Shown here: positions 1 to 6,705 of the stretch, piece by piece
Layout of the letters: each line of letters starts with the position of its first letter
Position numbering within the stretch: position 1 is the stretch's first letter
Assembly (NCBI GenBank): GCA_016200155.1
Contig: JACQFG010000128.1
Span: 1-6,705 of the forward strand
Direction: 5' to 3'
Source: Planctomycetota bacterium
Lineage (GTDB): Bacteria; Planctomycetota; Planctomycetia; Gemmatales; Gemmataceae
Length of the DNA stretch: 6,705 bases
Made by a program: the position numbers and the translations under genes
The notes under the pieces: generated by a model
Told to the model about the DNA's origin: nothing
What the model saw: only the letters and a program-made list of their open reading frames with translations
The model's database searches: none

Positions 1-788
1 AACTCCTCGCCGCCGATGCGTCCGACGAAATCGACGGTGCGCACGGAGCCATTCAGGCAGCGGGCCAGATCGATGAGAACCTGATCGCCGCCGGGCAGGA
101 GGTAGCGGTCGTTGATGTGCTTGAAATGATCGACGTCGATGAGGCCGATCGACAGGGCCCCCGGATAGCGTTCGCGGCGGCGCAGTTCGCGCTCGGCGAG
201 GCGGTCCATGGCCCGGCGGTTCGGCAGGTTGGTCAGCGGATCGGTCAGCGCCAGCTTCTCGAGCATCTTGTTCTTGTGTTCCAGCTCGTGATACGCTTCT
301 TCGAGGGCCTTGGTCCGGTCGGCGACGCGATTTTCCAGGTCGAGGTTCATTTCGTGCAGCTTTTCGTTGAGCAGACGAAGCTCGTCGAGCAGCTGTTCAT
401 GACTGCGTTCGAGGATGAAGGTCTTGCCGGCCGTGCGCAGGACATCGAGGAGGTTGTCGGTGTTCCACGGCTTGAGCAGGAAGCGGAACACCTGGCTGCG
501 ATTGATGGCGCTGATCGTCTCTTCCAGCTCGGCGAAGCCCGTCATCATCAGGCGGATGGTTTTGGGCGAATGGACCTTGACCCATTCGAGCAGGTCCACG
601 CCGCTGCCGGCGGGCATCTTTTGATCGGTAAGAATGAGGTCGATTTCACGATTGGCGAAGTGGGTGCGCGCAGCGTTGGCGCCGTCCGCCGTGAGCACGT
701 CGAACTCTGGGCTGAGCAGCATTTTTAGCGTATCGAGGATGGATGGTTCATCATCGACCACCAGGAGCGAACACCTGTACCGGCTCAC
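1..788 (-). CDS. Response regulator diguanylate cyclase (REC - coiled coil - GGDEF), 3' end outside window
   Basis: A cytoplasmic two-component output protein predicted to make c-di-GMP from two GTP when its receiver is phosphorylated; the order REC, stalk, GGDEF is that of WspR-type enzymes. From a GTG start at 788, 262 codons are visible. The REC domain (about residues 6-120) has the acidic pair D12/D13, phosphoacceptor D55 in LTDQKMP, T83 and K106 in LLKPW. Residues about 127-178 are charged and Leu-rich, as in a coiled coil. GGDEF begins at LTDPLTNLPNRR (181-192), carries metal-binding D218 in IDVDHFK, an I-site RTVD (250-253) five residues before the active-site loop, and GGEE (259-262) at the edge. 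Catalysis and product inhibition both look possible. No ATG lies in frame upstream and no clear Shine-Dalgarno is seen; in-frame TTG codons at 803, 806 and 809 are alternatives, so the start is uncertain. It follows rsmH by 119 bp on the same strand. Confidence 0.93.
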   Translation of the reverse strand, partial: MSRYRCSLLVVDDEPSILDTLKMLLSPEFDVLTADGANAARTHFANREIDLILTDQKMPAGSGVDLLEWVKVHSPKTIRLMMTGFAELEETISAINRSQVFRFLLKPWNTDNLLDVLRTAGKTFILERSHEQLLDELRLLNEKLHEMNLDLENRVADRTKALEEAYHELEHKNKMLEKLALTDPLTNLPNRRAMDRLAERELRRRERYPGALSIGLIDVDHFKHINDRYLLPGGDQVLIDLARCLNGSVRTVDFVGRIGGEE

Positions 789-800
789 CTTGGGATCTCG

Positions 801-824
801 CAACAACAAAGAGTGGCAACGATT
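801..824. repeat. Short dispersed repeat, copy A
   Basis: Bases 801-824 align with 4336-4358 at 21 identical positions, with two mismatches and one single-base gap. Both contain CAACAAAG followed one base later by GTGGCA and then CGATT. This copy lies just upstream of the chosen start of the diguanylate cyclase, and the other lies between two convergent genes. Two copies cannot establish a family, and a chance match is not excluded. Confidence 0.35.
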
Positions 825-832
825 ACATTTCG

Positions 833-860
833 CTATTTTACAATAGCCCACAAAAGTGGG
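833..860 (-). other. Two abutting small stem-loops between rsmH and the diguanylate cyclase
   Basis: Read on the minus strand, CCCAC-TTTT-GTGGG (860-847) is followed with no gap by CTATT-GTAA-AATAG (846-833). Each is a perfect 5-bp stem with a 4-base loop. They lie about 48 bases after the rsmH stop codon and 45 bases before the diguanylate cyclase start. They could mark the rsmH transcript end or belong to the cyclase leader. No U-run follows, so a classical intrinsic terminator is not shown. TAAAAT (840-835), a possible -10 hexamer for the cyclase gene, lies inside the second hairpin, but no convincing -35 accompanies it. Confidence 0.4.
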
Positions 861-907
861 GAAAGCCAACCCGACGGCTCGAAAACTATCAAAATGTGTA
901 ATGATGA

Positions 908-1864
908 TCACTGGGGCGATTGGGTGGCGCTTCGGGCAAAGCGCAGTTTTGCCGACCGCGCACGCGGGTTGCGGGTTCGCTCGTCGTAGGAGGCGCGCAG
1001 CGGATCGGGGGAGATCTCAGCATATCGTCCCGAAGCGAGATGTTCGCGAAACGACGCCTTCACCAGGCGATCCTCGCCGCTGTGAAAGGTGATGATGGCG
1101 ACGCGGCCGCCCGGCTGCAATATCTGCGGAACGATACGCAGGAGGTGCTCCAGGTTGGCGAGTTCGCGATTGACGAGAATGCGCAGGGCCTGGAACGTCC
1201 GGGCCGCGGGATGCAGGTTCCACTTGCCGGGGGTGGGATGGAGCCGCCAGGTTGCCTGTTTCGTGGCGTCCTGAATGATGCGGGTCAGGTCGGCGGTGGT
1301 TTCGATCGGGGATGCTTCACGGGCGTGCACGATTGCCTGGGCGATCGACTCGGCGTGCGGTTCGTCGCCCAGCTCTTGCAAGCAGTCGATCAGTGCAAGT
1401 CGGTCGATGGTGGCGAGAATCTGTGCTGCGGTGCGTCCGCGGGATCGATCCATGCGCATGTCGAGAGGCCCTTCGCGAACGTAGAAGAAGCCGCGCTGGA
1501 CGTCGTCGACCTGCATCGACGACATACCGAGGTCGGCGAGGATCGCGTCGACGTGGGTGAGGCCGTGTCCCGCGAGGATCTGCTCCAGACCGGCGAAGTT
1601 GGCGTGATGCAGGTGAAAGGGATGGCCGACCGCTGCCAACCGTTCACGTGCCTTGGGCAGGTTCTCGGCGTCCATGTCGAGGCCGACGAGCAACCCGGTG
1701 GGGCCGACGCGCGTCAGGAGTTCGGCGGCATGCCCGGCCCAGCCAACGGTGCAATCGACGACGGTCATGCCGTGCCGGGGCTCGAGGATTCGGAGGATCT
1801 CCTGAAGCAGCACGGGGCGATGTTCGCCGTGAGGGGTGCTGCGGCGTCGCCTGGAGTGTTGCAT
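908..1864 (-). CDS. rsmH: 16S rRNA (cytosine(1402)-N(4))-methyltransferase RsmH
   Basis: SAM-dependent enzyme that N4-methylates C1402 of 16S rRNA in the decoding centre, acting in the cytoplasm on the small subunit. The 318 residues from ATG 1864 match the usual family length. Hallmarks in order: HRPVLLQEIL (15-24); SAM-binding VVDCTVGWAGH (35-45), where the family usually has GxGGH; the acidic strand end LVGLDMD (59-65); ILADLGMSSMQVDD (108-121) and RGFF..GPLDMRMD (124-139); TFQALRILVN; GGRVAIITFHSGEDRLVK; and the closing NPRARSAKLR. The family usually reads SLEDR where this has SGEDR. The frame stays open to a TTG at 1948, but the added residues match nothing in the family and HRPVL sits near the terminus in homologues, so ATG 1864 is preferred, although no strong Shine-Dalgarno precedes it. 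Neither mraZ nor ftsL/mur genes flank it. Confidence 0.96.
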   Translation of the reverse strand: MQHSRRRRSTPHGEHRPVLLQEILRILEPRHGMTVVDCTVGWAGHAAELLTRVGPTGLLVGLDMDAENLPKARERLAAVGHPFHLHHANFAGLEQILAGHGLTHVDAILADLGMSSMQVDDVQRGFFYVREGPLDMRMDRSRGRTAAQILATIDRLALIDCLQELGDEPHAESIAQAIVHAREASPIETTADLTRIIQDATKQATWRLHPTPGKWNLHPAARTFQALRILVNRELANLEHLLRIVPQILQPGGRVAIITFHSGEDRLVKASFREHLASGRYAEISPDPLRASYDERTRNPRARSAKLRFARSATQSPQ

Positions 1865-1953
1865 GATAACGGCCCGGAACACAAGGAACGCTGAAATTAC
1901 GAGGGGCCGGGAAGCAGGGCAAAATTCCTGGCGTGTCCCTCGTGCCAATCTCG

Positions 1954-1967
1954 CTATATGTTATAGT
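1954..1967. promoter_or_regulatory. Candidate promoter core in a dyad between divergent genes
   Basis: Bases 1954-1966 form a perfect dyad, CTATA-TGT-TATAG, in the only AT-rich spot of the divergent region. On the plus strand it supplies an extended -10, TGT then TATAGT (1962-1967), which would give a leader of about 110 bases before the DUF4139 gene. On the minus strand it supplies TATAAC (1965-1960), which could serve rsmH. Neither direction has a good -35 hexamer at normal spacing, so the call rests on the -10 elements and position alone. Confidence 0.35.
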
Positions 1968-1993
1968 GCAATACCTTTGCGCAGATGGAGTTT

Positions 1994-2025
1994 CCCTTGC
2001 CGCGACGGCGCTCCGCGCGGCAGGG
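1994..2025 (+). other. GC-rich stem-loop in the leader of the DUF4139 gene
   Basis: CCCT-T-GCCGCG (1994-2004) pairs with CGCGGCAGGG (2016-2025) to give ten base pairs with one bulged T and an 11-base loop. It lies about 60 bases before the start codon and inside the leader if transcription begins near 1974. No U-run follows, so it is not a terminator. It may affect RNA stability, or simply reflect high GC content. Confidence 0.4.
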
Positions 2026-2083
2026 CCAGTCAACGTTCGCAGTGCCGGCGCGGTGCTGTACCTCTTCTGAACGAAAGGACCCG

Positions 2084-4255
2084 ATGATGTTCAAACGATG
2101 GATGCCCTGGTGTGCCGTCGCCTGTGGCGCGGCGGTGCTGGTGTTGATTGCGACGACGATGTCGGCCGATCCGCCGCGGGCAGTATCGGCTCAGGACGGC
2201 AAGGACGGCAAGGATGCGAAGAAGGCGAAGGAAGCACCGCCGCAACCCGCGGCCGCGCCGGACGTGAAGATCGCTCCCAGCCGCGTCGCCGCCGTTACCG
2301 TCTATCCTAATAGCGCTCTGGTGACGCGCGAAGTCGATGTTCCCGCCGGTCAGGGCATGGTCGAGCTGATCATCAGTCCGCTGCCGCCGACGACCGTCAG
2401 CAGCTCGCTCTACTCCGAAGGCCTCGAAGGCGTCCGCGTGCTGACGACGCGCTACCGCACGCGCCCCATCCTGCAAGACACACGTGAAGACGTCCGCAAG
2501 CTGCTCGACGAGATCGGGACCCTCGCCACCACGCGCGACAAGGTCGAGAGCGATATCAAGGCAATCCAGGAAAACCTCAAGATGCTCAGCAAGATGGAAG
2601 GCTTCATGAGCGTCACCACGATACAGGGGGCCGAGAAGGGCGTTCTCAACGCGGAGGCGGCCATCAAGCTTGCGAATCACATCAAGGAATCGCGTGTCGA
2701 AACCTCGCGCGAACTTGTCGGCTTGCAGCAGCAGATGAAGGCGAATCAGGAGAAGGCCGACTTCGCGTCGCGGCGTCTGGCCGAGGTCAACACGGGCAAG
2801 CCGCGCACGGAGCGTGATGCCGTCGTCGTTGTCGAGCGCGCCAACGGGGCCGCGGGCAAGGTGCGGCTCAATTACCTCGTCGATTCCGCGTCGTGGCGGC
2901 CGCAGTACAAGCTTCGCGCCGGCAAGGCGGCGAAGGACCCCGTGCAGGTCGAGTACCTCGCTTCGCTGGTCCAGTATTCCGGCGAGGACTGGGGCAACGT
3001 CAAGCTCGTTCTGTCGACGGCGGCGCCGATGCTCAATGCCGCTCCGCCCGATTTGCAGGGCTTGAAGGTCGCCGCCGTCCACAAGGGCAGCGTCCCCGCA
3101 GGCCCACCTCTCAACATCGCGGACCTCGAAGCTCAAATCCGCAGTCTGCGTGAAAAAGCGCAGAAGGATTTCAATGAACGCAAGCCGGCCACGGGCATCG
3201 GCCTGTTCAACACCGCGTCGGCCCTCGATCAATCGTTTGAGCTGATGCACCCCGACGTCGCCATCCAGCGCGGTTGCGCTCTGGCTATGAGCGAAGGCCC
3301 CACGGTTGTTTATCACATCGCCACGCCGCTGGCCGTCCCGTCGCGCAACGAGGAGCAAGTGCTCGAGATCGCCAAGTTCGATCTCGTGGGCGATATGTAC
3401 TACAAGGCCGTGCCGCTGCTCACGACGCACGTCTACCGTCAGGCCGACCTCGTCAACAAGAGCGCCTATGTCCTCCTGCCCGGCGACGCCACCATGTACC
3501 TGGGCACCGATTTCGTCGGTCAAATGAACCTGCCGCTCATCGCGGTCGGCGAGCAGTTCACCGCCGGCTTCGGCATCGACCCGCAACTGCAGGTCAAGCG
3601 CCAGATGGTCGATCGTGCCCACACGACCCAGGGCGGCAATCAGATGCTCCGCTTCGAATTCCGCACCACGGTCAGCAACTTCAAAAACGAGAAGGTCAAG
3701 CTGCAAGTGTGGGATCGCGTGCCGCAAGCCGAGTCCGATGCCGTCAACATCGCCCTCAGCAAGGTGGTCCCGGAACTCAGCAAGGACCCGGCCTATTTGA
3801 AGGGGCAGCGTCCGAAGAACGTGCTGCGCTGGGACCTGATGCTGGAGCCGAACACCATCAACGAGAAGGCGACGCAGATTCAGTATGAGTTCAAGATGGA
3901 GCTGGATCGGCAGTTGACCATCACGAACTTCCAGAGCGCCGGCGTCTTCGGGCAGCCCGGGCAAGTTACGCCGATCGCCGCGATCCCGCCCGCGTCGCCC
4001 GCCGAACAGGCACGCATCGAGGCGAACATGGGCAAGCTGAGCCCGCAGGATCAGGCGCTGGCTCGGTCTCAGGTGTTCTGCGCCATCGACCAGGATGCTC
4101 GTCTCGGCTCGATGGGCCCAATCCACAAACTGATGCTGAAGAACCAGCCGGTGTTCGTGTGCTGCCGAGGCTGTGCCGCCGAGGCGACGGCTCATCCGGA
4201 TGAGACGCTGCAGAAAGTGGCGAACCTGATGACGCGCGTGAAGGGGCAGAAGTGA
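2084..4255 (+). CDS. Exported DUF4140/DUF4139 (MuiA-like) protein with C-terminal Cys-rich module
   Basis: 723 residues from ATG 2084 (ATG 2087 is equally possible; AGGA at 2076-2079 is 4 or 7 bases upstream). A signal peptide is clear: FKRW, a hydrophobic run WCAVACGAAVLVLIATTM, then ADPPRAVSAQ (cleavage near residue 37). A charged Lys/Ala/Pro linker follows. The DUF4140-like domain (about 65-125) starts VAAVTVYPNSALVTREV. Heptad-rich helices span about 130-175 and 200-238. DUF4139 (about 243-615) shows NYLVDSASWRPQYKL, YSGEDWGNVKLVLST, NKSAYVLLPG and GFGIDPQLQVKRQ. The final 60 residues form a separate module with C666, LGSMG (674-678), C693-C694 and C697, plausibly metal-binding. Homologues include proteins labelled mucoidy inhibitor MuiA, but the biochemical role of the family is unknown. 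Exported to the periplasm or cell surface. The frame is open upstream to ATG 1985, but that would bury the signal peptide. Confidence 0.92.
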   Translation: MMFKRWMPWCAVACGAAVLVLIATTMSADPPRAVSAQDGKDGKDAKKAKEAPPQPAAAPDVKIAPSRVAAVTVYPNSALVTREVDVPAGQGMVELIISPLPPTTVSSSLYSEGLEGVRVLTTRYRTRPILQDTREDVRKLLDEIGTLATTRDKVESDIKAIQENLKMLSKMEGFMSVTTIQGAEKGVLNAEAAIKLANHIKESRVETSRELVGLQQQMKANQEKADFASRRLAEVNTGKPRTERDAVVVVERANGAAGKVRLNYLVDSASWRPQYKLRAGKAAKDPVQVEYLASLVQYSGEDWGNVKLVLSTAAPMLNAAPPDLQGLKVAAVHKGSVPAGPPLNIADLEAQIRSLREKAQKDFNERKPATGIGLFNTASALDQSFELMHPDVAIQRGCALAMSEGPTVVYHIATPLAVPSRNEEQVLEIAKFDLVGDMYYKAVPLLTTHVYRQADLVNKSAYVLLPGDATMYLGTDFVGQMNLPLIAVGEQFTAGFGIDPQLQVKRQMVDRAHTTQGGNQMLRFEFRTTVSNFKNEKVKLQVWDRVPQAESDAVNIALSKVVPELSKDPAYLKGQRPKNVLRWDLMLEPNTINEKATQIQYEFKMELDRQLTITNFQSAGVFGQPGQVTPIAAIPPASPAEQARIEANMGKLSPQDQALARSQVFCAIDQDARLGSMGPIHKLMLKNQPVFVCCRGCAAEATAHPDETLQKVANLMTRVKGQK

Positions 4256-4282
4256 CGCCGCAATTTTCAACGCCTGTCAGAG

Positions 4283-4329
4283 CCTGAAGCGTAAGCGAAG
4301 GTGTGCCCAACTTTCGCCTGCGTTTCAGG
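4283..4329. repeat. REP-like palindrome between convergent genes, possible bidirectional terminator
   Basis: The arms 4283-4301 and 4311-4329 pair over 19 positions: 15 Watson-Crick pairs, three G-T wobbles and one A-C mismatch, with a 9-base loop (TGTGCCCAA). It begins 27 bases after the stop of the plus-strand DUF4139 gene and ends 31 bases before the stop of the minus-strand small gene. That is where a shared terminator would sit, but neither side has a long U-run. The motif CCTGAAGCGTAAGCGAAGG resembles intergenic repeats I recall from planctomycete genomes; that resemblance is from memory and not checked. Confidence 0.6.
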
Positions 4330-4335
4330 TCCTGC

Positions 4336-4358
4336 CAGCAACAAAGCGTGGCACGATT
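4336..4358. repeat. Short dispersed repeat, copy B
   Basis: Matches 801-824 at 21 identical positions with two mismatches and one gap. It starts seven bases after the palindrome at 4283-4329, so it may be the flank of the same repeat unit; the copy near 801 has no such palindrome at the same relative position. Within it CGTG-G-CACG (4347-4355) is a small dyad. Confidence 0.35.
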
Positions 4359-4360
4359 TG

Positions 4361-4606
4361 TCAATGGCGTTCATGCAGCTCATCGCGAGTGGGATAGGGA
4401 CCAGTCGAACAGAATTTGGACGCATTGGCCAGCGCTAGGAATTCTTCGCGGGCCAACTGGCGTTTCTTTTCGGCCTCGTCCGCACTGGCGCCGTCCTCCA
4501 GAACGAGGATTATCGCTTCCACGCGGTCGCCCTTTCGGCAAGGCAGTTGGGTCAGGTGCAGCTCGCCGTCATTCTGCACGGTCGTTTCGATTTTCGTTGC
4601 AAGCAT
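4361..4606 (-). CDS. Small antitoxin-like protein of unknown function
   Basis: 81 residues, starting at ATG 4606 behind a good Shine-Dalgarno (GGGAG, 4617-4613, six-base spacer). The first half, KIETTVQNDGELHLTQLP then GDRVEAIILVLE, has the alternating beta pattern and 'cue - gel - L..LP - G..V.v.i' layout of short AbrB-like or DUF104-like antitoxins. The second half is a charged helix (residues about 42-62) followed by FCSTGPYPTRDELHER at the end. I do not recognise the precise family, and the antitoxin reading rests on the N-terminal pattern only. No toxin-sized frame follows: downstream there are only 105 bp holding repeats before the convergent gene. It begins 37 bp after the dehydratase stop, on the same strand, and could be the last gene of that transcript. 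The Shine-Dalgarno and coherent composition make a real gene likely. Confidence 0.7.
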   Translation of the reverse strand: MLATKIETTVQNDGELHLTQLPCRKGDRVEAIILVLEDGASADEAEKKRQLAREEFLALANASKFCSTGPYPTRDELHERH

Positions 4607-4643
4607 TCGTCACTCCCTTCTCATTCCGGGATCAGCTTCTACT

Positions 4644-6592
<1,949 letters not shown>

Positions 6593-6596
<4 letters not shown>

Positions 6597-6673
6597 GCGT
6601 GTGGTCTCCGGGGCTTGACGTTATTCTCGCAGGATTCGGGAGCACGGCAATGCAGCCGCTGTGTTTCATTCAT
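6593..6673 (-). CDS. Possible 26-residue leader peptide overlapping the dehydratase start
   Basis: A short frame runs from ATG 6673 to TGA 6595-6593, beginning MNETQRLHCR and ending VKPRRPHA. Its stop shares the ATGA overlap with the dehydratase start at 6596, the typical arrangement of translationally coupled genes. A full AGGAGG (6690-6685) lies 11 bases upstream of the ATG, a little far, but the strongest ribosome-binding motif near this gene. No similarity is recognised, and the residues show no run of one amino acid that would suggest classical attenuation. A second ATG at 6669 in another frame could use the same site, but it reads into the dehydratase out of frame. It may be spurious. 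Confidence 0.4.
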
Positions 6674-6702
6674 TTCACCACCCCCCTCCTAAATGAAACA
6701 CA
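6660..6702. promoter_or_regulatory. Perfect 11-bp inverted repeat upstream of the dehydratase: operator or leader hairpin
   Basis: TGTGTTTCATT (6660-6670) and AATGAAACACA (6692-6702) are exact reverse complements separated by 21 bases, with centres 32 bases apart, about three helical turns. As DNA this suits a dimeric regulator pair. As RNA on the minus strand, one G-U and one A-U pair extend the stem inward to 13 pairs, and the loop shows the AGGAGG site next to the leader ORF start. The half-site AATGAAACA resembles the half-site of IclR-family KdgR boxes, but the arms are everted compared with that palindrome. A further TTTCA (6673-6677) partly repeats the arm. Confidence 0.6.
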
Positions 6703-6705
6703 TGA

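Noticed and set aside
920..1894. A 324-codon open frame on the plus strand across rsmH
   Set aside because: Antisense to a confident RsmH; no recognisable motif.
1865..1948. N-terminal extension of RsmH from TTG 1948
   Set aside because: The extra 28 residues do not resemble the family, and the conserved HRPVL block is normally near the N-terminus.
1931..1948. Sigma-54-like promoter for rsmH (TGGCAC on the minus strand, 1947-1942)
   Set aside because: The -24 box matches, but the -12 position reads ACAC and not TTGC, so the pair is incomplete.
1985..2083. N-terminal extension of the DUF4139 protein from ATG 1985
   Set aside because: It would put 33 Arg-rich residues before an obvious signal peptide, and AGGA lies correctly in front of 2084/2087.
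2030..4270. A 746-codon open frame on the minus strand, opposite the DUF4139 gene
   Set aside because: It is antisense to a clearly coding gene with recognisable domains, has a His/Arg/Leu-heavy composition and matches no family; it reflects GC-rich codon structure.
4283..4329. Half of a CRISPR array or a transposon end
   Set aside because: There is one palindrome only, with no regular spacers, no target duplication and no transposase or cas gene in the window.
3966..4364. A minus-strand frame directly after the antitoxin-like gene, considered as its missing toxin
   Set aside because: It begins at TTG, reads through the palindrome and then antisense to the DUF4139 C-terminus; Ser/Arg/Pro-rich with no toxin motif.

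Overview
The window is GC-rich, tightly packed bacterial DNA with five protein-coding genes; the leftmost is cut by the window edge. The likely source is a member of the Planctomycetota. The strongest hint is the secreted DUF4140/DUF4139 protein that ends in a small Cys-rich C-x26-CC-x2-C module of a kind I associate with planctomycete envelope proteins. The isolated rsmH (no mraZ, ftsL or mur genes beside it) and the palindromic intergenic repeat fit this. The assignment is inference; no rRNA or other marker is present.

Layout. 1-788 (minus): response regulator with a REC domain, a coiled coil and a GGDEF domain, running off the left edge just after GGEE. 789-907: a 119-bp gap with two abutting small hairpins and one copy of a short repeat. 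908-1864 (minus): rsmH, the 16S rRNA C1402 N4-methyltransferase. 1865-2083: a divergent intergenic region with a small promoter-like dyad and a GC-rich leader hairpin. 2084-4255 (plus): exported DUF4140/DUF4139 (MuiA-like) protein with the Cys-rich tail. 4256-4360: convergent intergenic region with a 19-bp-arm palindrome and a second copy of the short repeat. 4361-4606 (minus): small antitoxin-like protein with no visible toxin. 4644-6596 (minus): YjhG/YagF-type sugar-acid (D-xylonate) dehydratase. 6597-6705: its leader, with a perfect 11-bp inverted repeat and a possible 26-codon leader ORF whose stop overlaps the dehydratase start.

How the genes relate. The dehydratase and the small antitoxin-like gene are 37 bp apart on the same strand and could share a transcript. 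The inverted repeat upstream of the dehydratase frames a strong Shine-Dalgarno sequence and the start of the leader ORF, so it could act as a transcription operator or as an RNA hairpin controlling translation. rsmH and the DUF4139 gene are divergent and share a short control region. The diguanylate cyclase follows rsmH on the same strand, but its function is unrelated. I see no tRNA, rRNA, CRISPR array, insertion sequence or phage gene. The least explained features are the dehydratase leader, the Cys-rich fusion and the intergenic repeats.
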